Shown here: positions 46,669-58,733 of the stretch, piece after piece
Layout: every line of letters begins with the position of its first letter
How positions within the stretch are numbered: position 1 is the stretch's first letter
Origin: Halichondria panicea
Taxonomy: Eukaryota > Porifera > Demospongiae > Suberitida > Halichondriidae
NCBI RefSeq assembly: GCF_963675165.1
Contig: NC_087386.1
Location: forward strand, 1,166,931-1,230,930
Length of the DNA: 64,000 nucleotides
Direction: 5' to 3'
Notes under the pieces: model-generated
Database searches by the model: none
What the model was told of the DNA's origin: nothing
What the model saw: only the letters and a program-made list of their open reading frames with translations
Translations under genes and position numbers: made by a program

Positions 46669-49017
46669 TTAACTGTTATTGCGCTCCTCTACTGTCACCT
46701 GCAGAGAGGCTAGGTCTGCTATGAGCGCTGCCAATGTAGCTCCTACGACAATGTTCCCGCCATCCTCTGCAATTCGAATGAGTTTCTTTGCTTTCTCAAT
46801 GTCTTCTTCTGAGCCGGTTATTGTACAGTCTCGAGTTTGGGATCCAAATAAAGAAAATGACTCCAGTCCTGTAGGTCCATCTTTGATATCGATGCTTGCA
46901 CCAGAGAGGCTCCTGATTGCATTGATAGTTTGACCCTTGGTTCCTATGATTAGACCAACTTTGTTATTGGGAATTTGAATTGTTTCGGCCTTGGCAGTAC
47001 GCTGGTACACTTGCTTCTTGAGTCGGTCCAGAATCATCTGTAGTGCTCTTTTCCTGTTCTCTTCACTGCCACAAATCACTCCTCTCTTGACACCACCCAA
47101 TCCACCATAGTCTCTCTCTATCTTGATTATTGTGTTAGTTTCTTTTTCGACAGCTTAAATGTTTCTTCCGTTTCGTCCAATAATGATGCCGGTGTGATCA
47201 GTGGGGACGGTGAACACTAGCACTCGTTCTTCACCCTCTGAGAGGTTCGCCTCGATATCACTAGATACTACAAAGAGAAAGGAATATGAATATATGCAGG
47301 AAACAAAATGTCAGCAAACCATTTGGAGATATGTTCAGTCCGGCCTGCTTGAGAACTTCTTCAGGCGACCGCCAACCAGCAGCAAAAGGATGGGATAGAA
47401 AATCATTCAAAGCACTTTCAGAGGAGGCTGCATTACTCTGAGGCTCAGGGGTTCCTTGATTGGGAGGAGGGGAATTCCATGATGAACTATCGATGTTATC
47501 AAATCGGTTATCCTTTTTGAGCATTCGAACAGGTAGAAAGAGTCCATGTCCATTGGCACAGTAGAAATATCTCTCACCATCCTTACTCCCATCTCCACCG
47601 CCAGGTACCTCATCTTCCTGTGTAAAAATACTCAATAAAGGAATTGGACGAATTTATATACATGTATGCTTACCATTTCAATTCCAGCCACAGGTTGCCC
47701 TAGTGTCTCAGGAAGTTCTCCAATCCACCTCACCACTCCACACCAAGCTGCAGCGTCACGTCTCTCCACCATCACCATATCATCTAGCTCGAACGGACAA
47801 ACAGACGATGATCTCCCAGGAATCCTCCGGGGGAGAGTAGGTGTGACAGTATTTTCCTGGAGGCTTGCAGGCATCAAACTAGGAGGAGGGGCCTCGGAAA
47901 ATGAAAGTATATTCTGTGCACTTCCATATCCAGATGAGTCGGAATTATTTGACAAGTTAGAACCCAGCCAATCAAGTCTTCTTCTCTTAAAAACCTCAGT
48001 ATCACTCTTTGGGGCTTGCCAAATATGGGGACGTGGTGGGGTAAGAGGGACGTATACGTAAGGAAGTGGGTCACCTGTGGACATAAGAATAAGAATAAGA
48101 CAGTCAACACATTGGCCAACCTATAAAAATGGGAGTAACTATACATCAATTGGTTGTTGGTGCAAATTTTCTTATTTTAAATATTCGTACAGCTCAGGAT
48201 AATGACGCTGAACATATTGCGGTAGATTAATTTCGTATGACATGCTCTACAATATGATATTCCAAATAATCAGCTATATACGGTATTAGTAGGGACAACT
48301 AACTACATACATTGTTTCAGATCTAGTATATAGAGTAAGATACTCCATTTATTGCGGGAATAGAACACGACACTATCACAGAGACATAGGATTTACTTGA
48401 ATCAAAGGTGTGCTTTCCACAGAGAGTTTCCCAAAGGGAATGCACAGCACACTATAATATTATACAACTCCCAGGGACTTATCTGTAATTAAGGTACGTA
48501 TTCAGGACAACACTAACTTTTTTTAACATCTGTCTTGTCCAGTTTTTTCAGGAGCTCATTTAATTCACTGTCGTACAAGGCAGCATAGAGCATGTCTCGA
48601 GTCGCTTCTTGTCCATCTCTTCGCTTCCACTGGTAGAAAAACTGATGAATTTGCTCTTTGAGATCTTGCCCGTTGGAATATTCAATTGCCTGGATTTCGA
48701 TTTCCGTGAATCCAAGACTTCTGGCTATGAACATCCAGCTTCCTCCAATGTGATCTGATACTTCCTTGATGAACGCATCCAATGACTTTTCAGCTGCAAC
48801 GGAAAAATATAATTTTGTGCTCGATTAGCTAGCTAGCTCAGGTATGTACGACCTGACTGGTGATATGTACGTACGTACGTGAACATAAACATCAATGAGC
48901 AGCTACGTGTCACCAGGAGCAAATGAGGAATTACTAATCTAGAAACTCACTTTCACTCTTGCTGTCACCATCACCATGAATTGTCTTTTTCCACTTTAAT
49001 TTCGGCCGAGGTTCATT
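46669..49017 (-). pseudogene. DEATH/CAP-Gly/KH cassette, copy 2, with a stop codon in KH1
   Basis: Exons 48951-49017, 48518-48793, 47674-48074, 47320-47617 and 46669-47267 match the other two cassettes closely. DEATH (about 48520-48780), CAP-Gly (CGVVRWIGELPETLG, split by an intron) and the linker are open. In KH1 the codon for Gln after GRNGRNI is TAA (47155-47157), so both KH domains would be lost from the protein. The rest of the KH frame downstream is still open and well conserved, so the stop is recent, polymorphic or an assembly error. The 5' start is unclear: the first exon recognised (NEPRPKLKWKK) opens in phase 0 without an ATG and does not join in phase to the CARD gene upstream. 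It may be a truncated DEATH/CAP-Gly gene instead of a dead one. Confidence 0.7.
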
Positions 49018-50480
49018 CTACATTTAATAAAACAAAGCATCACCTTTAGACAGTAATTATAACATTGTCTACAGATTTTGAATCTTGTTCAATCTTCTTA
49101 TTTTGTGGCACCAAACGTTGATGGCCTTGCACCTGCACTAATACTAGCTTCCTGCTCAATTCTGCCCGAGGCTGCCAGCTGCTGCACTTCTGGCTACATG
49201 GTATGATAATCAGGTCATTGGTTGGCCCTATCAACACAACGCAATTAACTAAAAGAAACCATATAAAGTTGCATTGAGAGTCATACTCACGAGACTATAA
49301 AAAAATATTTAGACTGATCTTTTATTCCAACAGCATGCTAGATTTGTCCTGTCTCTAAATAATTTTGTAGCTGTGCTGAACACACATTCTAGCTACATCA
49401 ATTGCAGTAACCTGAATGGTCATCCGTCCCTAAGAATTGAAACTTTGTATAAATAATGTGATAGTACTTAGGAAAAGGGTCCTTAAGCTACAAAGTATAA
49501 AATTGGATTTTATTGCTTAATTGGATAGAGCAGAGCTTTGGCTTCAAAATGATACCAGAATTGAATAGTTGGCACTTTCATAGCCTGAGATATTTTTGAG
49601 TGAAGGGTTATAGTAGTACTGAAGAGACGTTTTGAGAAATCGACGTTCAAAGGTTAATTTCTACATTCAAAAGATGGTCATTTGGTGTGTTTCTGCAACA
49701 TGCACGATTTGTTTAAAGCATCACTGAGGGCCAAAACTTTGCAGGCAGTTAGAACAAAGGTTAAGCTTTGCATATCAAAAAAAAAGCAGTTTTCCCTAGA
49801 TATCACTCTCCACTTATTTTTGAACATAGCACAAATTGATAATTACGTGCTTAAGGGCCCTTTTCCTAAGTACTATCATTATGATGAACAGATGTTCTAT
49901 GCATGATTCTAAAGAGACTGCAAAATTGTTGCCTTTCATGTAAAAAATAATTTTCATTCCAAAAAACGTGCTTGCAGTTACAACTGAAACACGCACGCAC
50001 ACACACACACACACATGTCTACCTCTTTGGCTACGTCCCAAGATATACACCTTTGTAAATTCGTTGCCTCTTTATAATAATAATAAAGTCCATGCAAGTA
50101 CAAAACACTCACTTCATGAAGTACCCTCTCTTCAACAGTTGGAGTACTATCAGTCTTTATATCAGTTCTGTAACAGAGGGCACAATAATAACATGTATAA
50201 AGCAGTACACAATTATTATTATGAACATATACCTTCCAGTTGCAGGTTTGAGAATACTGATTCCTGCCTCACAGAGAGAAGTTAGTTGTGAAGCTGTGGG
50301 TGGAAAAAACTTAGCAAAAGCCTTTGCAGAAAGAAGGAACCTCAGACACATGCATCCCTCCTCGATACTACATAAATGAAGTTCCCATTCATTCAGGCCA
50401 AAGATAGAAGCAATGGTCTCTTTGGCCGAAATAGCATCACAAAGATGCTATCGACAATCTTGTAGTTAAGAAAGATTTAC
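49018..50480. other. Gap between the CARD gene and cassette copy 2
   Basis: A linking exon may hide near 49080-49215, where a Gln/Ala-rich frame (PEVQQLAASGRIEQEAS) is open, but no clear splice pair was found. The part 49900-50045 is a dispersed repeat. Confidence 0.35.
49900..50045. repeat. Dispersed repeat with CA-rich core (diverged copy)
   Basis: Blocks ATTCTAAAGAGACTGCAA, TTACAACTGAAACACGCACG and a CA tract followed by TTGGCTACGTCCC follow the same order as the repeat end at 26750-27009, at lower identity. Confidence 0.5.
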
Positions 50481-51910
50481 ATGGAGTAAGGGCAACAAAA
50501 ATTTTTGGAATTGTATCAGCTCTTTTTATTTGCCTGATGCAATCCTCGTTTTCCAATGATGAAACAAAATTTATAACAAAATTTTGGACCAACGCTACAT
50601 CATTCTTGAGATTTTTTGCAATAGTAGTGTCGGTTAAAGCAAAGAGCTCGATCATTTTCTGAGTATCCTTTCTGAGAGTGGCCTCTAGTACTGATCGGTC
50701 TTCATCAGAGAGTGCTGGTGTTTTGAGATATGGAAAGAGGGTTTTGCCAGTCGCTTCGGGACACCCATTTTTTGACAAGTACTGCTCAAGCGTGCATTTT
50801 TGACAATACGGACAGTTAAAGCTGGGCCCTGGTGAAGATTCAGAATCTGAATGACTTTTGTGAGAGTTAACCTCTACAAAAAGAAAGAATTCATGTCAAA
50901 CACATGAATGCTGTATTATTATTTTTGTCATACCTTGTTGCTCACTTTTTGCTTGGTTAAGAAGGGGCTGAAGTTTGTTATGTGATCCTGCAGATAAGTC
51001 ACACCTCAGCTCCCTTGACAGACTTCCTCTGTCTGCTGGTAGCCCCACAAATGTATTTCCGTCAACCTCTTGAGCTAATGGAGGAAAACGTTCAAATAAT
51101 AAGCACAGTATCATTAGCATGTAATTTATCATACTTACCAGTGTATGAATACACTCCGGATGCTAATAGTAGACAGTTGTATGTGCCCTTAATGGCCATG
51201 GGTGGGCCTGGCAGTGGGCCTGTTTAATCAACTACACTCGACAGCATCACCCACAATTTAAGATCACTCATGCATGTAGTCTTAACAGAATGTAAATTAA
51301 CAGTGTGGCCTAAGAGTGAGCAAGGGTACTAATTGCACAAGTCGTCACACACGAGTAACCACACTATTGATTTCTAATTGTTACGACAAAGTTATCTGCT
51401 ACTGGACCGGATGTGATACGGGATTACACTCTCCAGCACATTACATTATAAATCACCTTTAAAATGTGATACAGTGGTTTCACTGATTCCACGGAGAGAA
51501 AGCCAATCACTCAATTCGTCACAGCTCATTGATTGGCGAAATTCCAATCGCACAAGGGAACTGTACTTTTGCTTGACATTCTTCAAGAACGAGTTTACCC
51601 AAGGGCCTTCCCTTTCCAAGAGGATGATAAATTTGTCATACATGCTAGAATCAGCTCGAACTTGATCGGTCATTAGATCCACAAGTATTTGTGCTCTTTC
51701 AACGACACTCATTTTACTGAATGGTCCAATTTGATCTCTAGTGGTCTCGCCTATATATTCGTTTTCGAACAAAGCAGGACCTATAGTGCTAAGAGACGAT
51801 TTGACGAGGTCGATCAACACTGAGGTACACTTGCGCATGGTGAGATATTCAATGGACAGTGGCGCTTGGCTAGAACATCTGGGTACAATAGCGTGCTGGT
51901 TGATAGCCAT
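50481..51910 (-). CDS. CARD protein with Cys-rich domain, 3' end unresolved
   Basis: Four exons (51457-51910, 51139-51219, 50934-51074, 50481-50873) join in phase 1. The start ATG at 51908-51910 gives MAINQHAIVPRC. Residues 23-120 form a CARD-like helical bundle (CTSVLIDLVKSSLSTIGPAL, DKFIILLEREGPWVNSFL). A low-complexity linker follows. The fourth exon carries CPYCQKCTLEQYL, GCPEATG and FPYLKTPALSDEDRSVLEAT, a Cys-rich domain that also occurs in the giant gene (42355-43308). The last donor (GTAAAT, phase 1) has no clear partner; downstream is cassette copy 2, so this may be the 5' part of a CARD/DEATH/CAP-Gly gene. A role as death-fold adaptor or receptor in innate signalling is inferred from CARD alone. 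Confidence 0.68.
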
Positions 51911-52309
51911 AGTACTATAGCTGTATAGATCTATGCAATTTTAATAGCAACTTAGCTGTTCTGATTTAATGAAGGCATGCATCATGACTTTGTGTAATTA
52001 TATTTAGATCTACCATAATTATCCTTTTATGGGGATATGCTAGAGAACCACTGATATAAAGTTGTGGGAACAAAACCTTACTAACAAAACTAATGAATTC
52101 ACTAAAATTCCACTCAAAACACATGTTTTTTAATATGGGAAAATTTAATAATCAGAAGAATTTAACGTCATTGGGCAACAAGTTAGTTACTGCAGGCGCC
52201 CTCGTGCAACATGCCATATATTGCACCGGATGACATAATGCCATAACTAATACATAATTATACAGGAGAGACTACGATCAACTGGCCTTGCAATTGTGTA
52301 TATTGTTAC

Positions 52310-52428
52310 CATTTTGGTCTCCGAAAGTCTTTGTGTGATTCTCCAGGTAGCTAAAGGCCAGCTTGGCAGGATAGGTGGGGTCACACAGGGCAAAATATTG
52401 TGTACTGCAATCCGCCAAAATTAGTACC
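52310..52428 (-). CDS. Orphan exon with SEC22-like longin sequence
   Basis: This 119-bp stretch is bordered by an acceptor (TTTCTAG) and a donor (GTAACA). It encodes VLILADCSTQYFALCD then PTYPAKLAFSYLENHT, resembling the core of the longin domain of SEC22-type SNAREs (FPKKLAFAYLEDL in the human protein). No other SEC22 exon is seen within 2 kb on this strand, so it is a leftover of a duplicated or broken gene, or a longin module used by a neighbour. Confidence 0.42.
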
Positions 52429-53352
52429 CTAGAAACAGAGAAAAATTTGAACGGTAAAATTACTACCCGTCTTTAATATACCAAAGATTGCAAACGCAGC
52501 TAAAGTGAACTTCAACGTTCAAGGCAACCTAAGAGTGCCCCTTTACCACCACTTGCTCTTAATAGAGGTGGTGGCACACGCTCAGTACCAAGGAAAATGA
52601 CGTCAGAAGAACTATCTGTTGAAAGGATGCTTTACTAAAACTAGTGAATAACAGAAACTGTTCGAGTTGACAATATCCCTACAACAACAATGATTAGACT
52701 TGTAAAGAACTGCATAATCTAAGACAGCGCTACTCTAAAACCTCCTCTTTAGGTGAGCTTGAAGAGATACTGGAGATTACAAGGATGATAATAAAGTTCT
52801 CAAAGAGTCTACCAAAATAGAGAAGCTAGCAGACAGACTACTCCAGAAACTTATTAGAGAAACCAAAACTGAGTTTTGTTCGTGGACAGTGTTAGCAACT
52901 ATGTTCTAGCTGTGCAAACTGTAATTTTGTACATAGCTAGTCTCTTGAAAAGAGAAGGGAGGCTGATTCATGAGACTAGTTGAACAGCGGCATTCATATG
53001 CTGTGAAAATTCATGATGATTAACGGTACAGTATAAAGGTTTGATTTTATGATGTACATAAGTATCATTTCTGTATCAGCATGCATGTCACATGAACAAA
53101 TAGCATGAATATTTTTAAGGTAAACAAAAGCACTGCTGGAGCAGTAGTAAATGCATGCTATAGAGCTGAGAATATCTGGTATTGAAACATGAAGTAAGCA
53201 ACAACATTAATTTTGTTTACACACTACAAAACAGCCAAAAACTCTTATCTGTCTAAATCTTTCTCACTTGCTTTGTAAGCTTTTGAATGCACCTGCATAG
53301 GAAAAAATATACGCATCTCAATCAGCTAATGAGCAACTATAAAGATAACTCA
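52429..53352. other. Stretch without a recognised gene
   Basis: AT-rich, with only short interrupted frames; nothing I can name. Confidence 0.4.
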
Positions 53353-53828
53353 CAACACGTGGTCCATAGTACATAGCGTTCCGAGCCTCTTGCCCTGCCT
53401 TGCTGAGAGTACTCGGCACCTTGTCATCATCATCATCATTATCATCATCTGGATCAGGGCGAAGTTGACGTCGGTTTCTCTGGTTTGCAGGGGATATAAA
53501 ATCCGATTTCCGCTTTTGTTGAGATTGGGCACCTACATAGACTAGAGAAAAAAATAGATCTACAGATCACTATAATTATAGCATGTTAGTAACACAAAAC
53601 AAATCTTTCGAACTGATTGGATAACTTACGTTCAGTCTTCCAGTCAATATTGGACATTGGACTGATTCGTACCAGCTTCCTTTTATAGTTGATAGCAACA
53701 TGCACAAGGAGTATGACGCAGGATTTGTGAGCCGATGAACACTTTGTGGTCAGGAGTTTGGTGTTCCAGGGGTTGGCTTCAAGACAATCCTTACAGACCA
53801 AACCAATTGGTCTTGATCTTCGACTCAT
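53353..53828 (-). CDS. Unrecognised two-exon protein fragment
   Basis: ATG at 53826-53828 opens MSRRSRPIGLVCKDCLEANP and runs to a GTAAGT donor at 53624-53629. A second exon (about 53353-53541) opens in the fitting phase with GAQSQQKRKSDF, a Gln/Lys/Arg-rich stretch and an acidic run (DPDDDNDDDDD), and ends at a GTGAGT donor. CxxC in the first exon could bind metal. I do not recognise the family and find no downstream exon, unless the longin-like exon at 52310-52428 belongs to it. Confidence 0.35.
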
Positions 53829-54327
53829 GTTGAAATGGATTGTTGAGCATAACCAGCCTCTCCCTTTATTTGCTGTGCAAACTGTGGCGCGCATGTGCAG
53901 TACTAGAGGTGGGGCTGAGATGTTACATGTGAACACAACAAAAGCTAATAACCATAATATTTATTATAAGAACTGATAGCAGTAACAAGGAGATAAAAAC
54001 AGGGGATAATATGAATACAACACAACAATGTAGCTAGCTAGAGAGATATATCTCTAAATAAAATACTTGACTTCCAATGACATTGGATAAATGAATTGAA
54101 CACAAAAAACAATGTTCAGACTAGAATACAGGAATGTACTCTCTCTTGGACTTTCTCACTTTCTTCTCGAGACTCTGAAGAGTCTTGAGTGTTGTCATCT
54201 CCAGAGCTGTAGGCCTCTTGGTCGGGTCTGTTGCCAGTAGCAACTTCACAATGTTCACCACCTCATTAGGTAGTCTCTCTGTGAACTGGGCAGGGAACTC
54301 GAGCTGGCTGCGCAGAGCTGTGAGCAC

Positions 54328-55205
54328 CTATGATGATGTGTGGGTGGGGGTGTGGGTGGGTGGGTAGTGGATGAACGAAAGTGTGTGGGTGGTTTTAGTG
54401 CAATAAACATACATTGTAGCCATACATTGTAGCATGGAAAGGAATACACAATGAAGGAATTTTCGTATAAACTAACCTAATGAAAGCACCGCAGGTGCTG
54501 ATGCCTCGGTGGAGGTGCCAAAGCTACATAACATAAACCTACTAATAGCTAGCTTTTATACACACATTGTCATTTGATTATAATTATCATGATGAACATT
54601 TTTAATTTTGCTGCATGCAATCAACCGAATAGTAGGTAATGATCGACCATGATTATTGTTAAAAACGATCGATGCCAAAAGTTCAAGTCTAAAATTAATG
54701 GCTGCAAGTCAGCAGAGCCTTGCAGCTCTCTGCTCACTCTTGCAGCTACCAATAGCTTAGCCTCATTCCCAGGCCTTACTTTTTTTTGCTGTTGTCACTG
54801 TTCATCCATAAATCACATAGTGAGGCAGCAAAGAAATAAATGGGCGTACAGTTAAGAAAAAGTAAGGCCTGGTTTGGGAAATCGCGTGATCCACAAGGAT
54901 TTTTATGAACGTGGGCAATATGTAGCCCACAATCGTGACGTAAGGTATTCTCCCACGCATTCAGAGTTAATAAGACTGTACTGTACTGTACTGAGACAAC
55001 CACCAAGCTGTGCTGCAAGTCAGATCAGAGAACCAGCGTGGCCAGCTCTGGTGGCAGTAGCTACCTGCTATATAATAATGATGACTAAGCTATTCTTGAT
55101 CTATACTACGCCTCGTGCAATTACTATCCTTGCCATTGCTTGTTACTCGTGCTATTAATTCCATATTGCATTCATATATCCATACTATTAATAATACATA
55201 CTAAC
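54328..55205. other. Kinase-like pseudogene interval lacking expected exons
   Basis: The segment should contain exons for the kinase activation segment and large-lobe helices, but none is readable. This supports decay of the gene. Confidence 0.45.
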
Positions 55206-55507
55206 CTTCCTGTGGCATCACTAGTCCATTTGTTGCGGGACCAAAGCCGCCAAGTTTGAGACGTCCATCACCACGAGAGAAAAATACGTTTGACGGGTTC
55301 AGGTCACGATGCCCTCCCCATGAATGTACACCAGTGCCTCCAAGATCTGTAGATAGTATAAAAGAACAATCACAACTACTGAAAATCGTAATTATAGCAA
55401 AGTTAGGCTTCCTTTATCAGAAAAATTCAAGGTTTGTAAAAATGTAACAGGAGTTAGATCTATACATTTCCGGCTCAGGCAGTACCTATAGGCCATGGAT
55501 ACGACAC

Positions 55508-55617
55508 GAGTACCTCGATTAGGCTTGATTAGGCTTAGTCATGTGCAAACTTCAACGTTAAAATCATTGTTGCATGTGACTAATTAGCCTAATCGAGGTA
55601 CTCGTGTCGGACCTTCT
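55508..55617. mobile_element. Hairpin element related to family A (one end incomplete)
   Basis: An inverted repeat runs inward from about 55508 (CGACACGAGTACCTCGATTA) and from about 55606 (TAATCGAGGTACTCGTGTCG). The right end continues as ACCTTCTCCTCTG, like the family A terminus, but the left end lacks the CAGAGGAGG part. Flanks GGCCATGGA and GGTTATGGA match at seven of nine positions, possibly an old duplication. It lies between kinase-like exons. Confidence 0.55.
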
Positions 55618-56658
55618 CCTCTGGGTTATGGACATTCCATTCAGAGATGAATTGAGTCAGCTAATACATTATGACAATAACACAGAAGCAAATCTAACAA
55701 TACCTGTTTGAAGAAGTCGAGTACTTGACTCTTCTTCCTACTCTTCTCCTCGCAGTGCTCTAGTAACCAGGTGTGGAGTGTGTCTGTCTTGCAGAGCTCC
55801 GTGGGGATGAAGAGGAACGTTGGGGGAGGGGCAGAGCTCTCACTGCACGAGAGTATATAGACACAATGAATGCTAATCTCCAAATATAATATCTTGAAGG
55901 TCCGAAATACGTAATTTCAGCATTATTTTTGTGATACAGAAAACCCATTATTTTATAAGGCCTGAAGTGGACATGTTATAATTATTATTGCAGAAGAACA
56001 AACATGTGTGTACAGTACGATCGTATTATAGAGACTCACATAGCTCTTGAGTACTGACCACACCCATTTCTCGCCACACCCTTCATTAGCTCTCTCCGTC
56101 CAGGGGGTGTGGTAGCGTACAATGTTGGGGTGGTTCTGCAGTGTCACCAACCCCTTCACTTCCCGTAGTACTGCCTCTTGCTCCTTAGGACTGTGAAATA
56201 TTGAAAGTAATTTTTTTAAAAGTAGGAAAACTACATGTACATGTACTCGTACTAACCTTGTGAAATTGTATTTGCAATGACACACTAAATATGCTCAGTA
56301 CATGCTTGCACACTAGCTGGCCAGGAGTTTGGGGGTTGTCCTAACGACTATTTACAGGCACAAACACACTGACTCACTTGTCAGAGAGTCTGAGTGCTCT
56401 CAGAGCGTAGTCCTCCTTGGCACGATACACATGGAACAACACACCGACACCACCACTGCCTATCAGGTTCTTCACTTCGTAGTCATCCAGTCTACAGGGG
56501 AAGGAAGGATGGATGGTTTAGTTGTAGTTAGTGTTTACAGAACACCAATACAAACACATCACATCTCCTACATGGAGCTCTGACATACACCTGTGGTACT
56601 ACAAACCATTCTTTATGCTTACCTGCACTCAGGAGTGATAACTTTAGGTGTAGCAACA

Positions 56659-57861
56659 GACAAGCTGTACACCAGGAAATATTGGTATTTGCAGTTTCAG
56701 ACAGTATGAAGGTTTTTATGCTGATGGCTAGTACTACTTATTCCACAATGTATGCTAATGGACTTACACAATGGTACAGTTTGTGGGAGCTCTTCCTCCG
56801 CTGAGAGATACTCAGTAGATGAATCAGAAGAGGAACAATCTGAATCAATTTACAATGATTGCAATAAAATAATGGACACGGGATGCATTACCTTGTTGAC
56901 AATAATTCTCTCTGATTTTCACTGCCAATTGTTCCATTGAAATGCCTGTGAAAGCATCGGCAATTTTCTCCCAGCCAATTCCGTACAGCTCACAGTTAGT
57001 TACAATGTACTGACATAGAGCCATTTTCTGTTCTTTTATATCTGTGAAAAGTTGATTTGTTATAAATTTTTATGATACTTTTTGCTTACCTTTATGATGC
57101 TTACGCTGAATTCTGTCTAATTCCAGCAGAGGGATACCCAATTTTGTACCAAAAGGAATAGGATCAGTCAATTCAAGCAGTTCTTCATAAAGATTTGAGA
57201 GTGTAAGTTTGTGAACAGGACCAGGGTTAGTCTCGACATCTCCAGCAAGTATTAGCAACATTAAAAGAACCTCCAAACTTTGTAGTTTCCTTTTGAAGCT
57301 TACAACCAGTGCCATATGGACACCAGGAGAATGTTCATATTGCTCAGTGTGTACATAATTCTGTTTTGGATGATGTCTGTATTTCAAGAGAGACGATGAA
57401 ATTTGCCTTGAAACATTTTCCTGTTTTTGTAGCTCTACACAGAATGTGAGGGCTTTTATTGTGGGTAGAGAGAGACAGTCTGTAAGGGCTGTGGGAAGTG
57501 TGTGTAGATTGATAGTGATTGGTAATCAACATGGCATCATTTGTACGTATGCCTTCAGGCTTTTCTTTACAGTGAAAAAATGGAATCGGTAGTGGCCACT
57601 ATAACTGTACTGGTACAACATGACGAAAGATGTTTAAACAACATGCAACCTTTTTATTTTTCGTTAAAGGTACATTCAGGTTCGAAGAGAGTACATGGTC
57701 AGTATTATTGACTAAGATTAGTAGACAAAAATTGTAATCCTCATCATTTCTTAGTAAAAAGTACTTCTGGCCAGCTTAATAATAAGTAAAAGTACATATC
57801 ACCAACTAATTTATAATGAATGAAACATACCTTCTACAACATTTCCACAGTCATAGCCCAT
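56659..57861 (-). pseudogene. Second 2A-DEATH gene start, truncated and frameshifted
   Basis: Exons 57831-57861 (MGYDCGNVVE), 57090-57488, 56892-57041 and about 56659-56839 copy exons 1-4 of the giant gene, about 12.3 kb away. The 2A-like motif is intact (57217-57240; Pro is residue 101), as is the DEATH domain (LLELTDPIPFG, IGWEKIADAFTG). In the fourth exon a 2-bp deletion near 56705 shifts the frame to a stop (HKNLHTV, then TGA). At 56659 similarity to the giant gene ends abruptly and kinase-like sequence starts. A short 2A-DEATH protein of about 235 residues could still be made, so it may be a small functional gene instead of a pseudogene. Confidence 0.7.
57217..57240 (-). other. 2A-like ribosomal-skipping motif, second copy
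   Basis: DVETNPGP is conserved exactly, with one silent difference in the last Gly codon (GGT for GGC). The preceding hydrophobic helix LEVLLMLLILAG is also identical. The upstream leader is 6 residues longer than in the first copy, by an in-frame insertion. Confidence 0.83.
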
Positions 57862-58733
57862 ATTGAAAGAGCTAACAACAGATCATTGATGACTGCTTGT
57901 TTGATCTAGGTAGATCTAGATCAGATTGGCAGGCTGAGATGATAAATGGATTCTTCCTGCAGACTTTCGATTGCACAATAGAACAAAAAACACCAGCCCC
58001 TCCCCCAAAATGCGGAAAGGATATAGCTCCTAAGTGGTTCTTGAAATTTGCCTCAGATGAAAGTGAGTTCAGAATTAGTTTGTAAATCAATGCATGTAAT
58101 TATGTGCTTGCATTAAGTAAATTTTTGATGAGCACAATTAAGGTACCTCTGACAAGCTTTCCCCACTCTCAGTGACCTTTTAATAACAACGATTTCTTAG
58201 CCTCAGGCTTGTTCTTCAGCTGCAGGTGAGTCTTGCCCAGTATAGTAGCAGCCAGCTCTGAAGGCAACCCTTCTGTTCATCACTCCCGCAGCCTCAAAAT
58301 GAGTCCATGCGATTGCCTACATCAAATCTCATTTGTAATATATATAGCCAGGAGCAAATGAGGAGCATAAAGTAGCGCTATTTCCACCTGTGCATGTAGT
58401 TTTACTAAGTGACCCCTTTATGTTTTGAGTCTTACTCATTATACTATCGTGGAATCAATAACGTTCACTATAATTATACTCTATATAGCCGCTTGTTTGT
58501 AATCTAATCTTCATTGAATAGTATAGGTTAGCAGTATATATGGCACAATGTAACAACTGGGATATATATTATATTGCATTGGAATGCGTGAAGTTATAAT
58601 TATGCCAAGTATTGAACATTTAAGAAAGGAAAAGTCACACTAATGATAACAGCTATATATATACAAAAATAATTTTTTATGTTGCAATAAAACATGCAAC
58701 TGAGCAAATATATACTAATAAAACAAACAAGAG

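Larger units (their letters stand above)
54121..56658 (-). pseudogene. Decaying eIF2-alpha-kinase-like gene
   Basis: Exons: 56623-56658, 56378-56491, 56040-56190, 55704-55842, 55206-55346 and 54121-54327. Sequence is of the PKR/PERK/GCN2/HRI group, which phosphorylates eIF2-alpha under stress: glycine loop GSGGVGVLF, EVKGLVTLQNHPNIVRYH, TELCKTDTLHTWLLEHCEE, VLDFFKQ, HRDLNPSNVFF, and LLLATDPTKRPTALEM near the end. Signs of decay: the VAIK lysine is Arg (YALRALRL); in exon 55206-55346 the frame shifts between YIHGEG and HRDLNPSN so that a stop follows IVT; DFG reads GFG (KLGGFGPAT); the phases at 56040 and 55842 do not fit; and no exon for the region between the activation loop and the last helices is found. 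The first exon is fused at 56659 to the duplicated 2A-DEATH block. Sequencing errors could explain one defect but not all. Confidence 0.68.
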
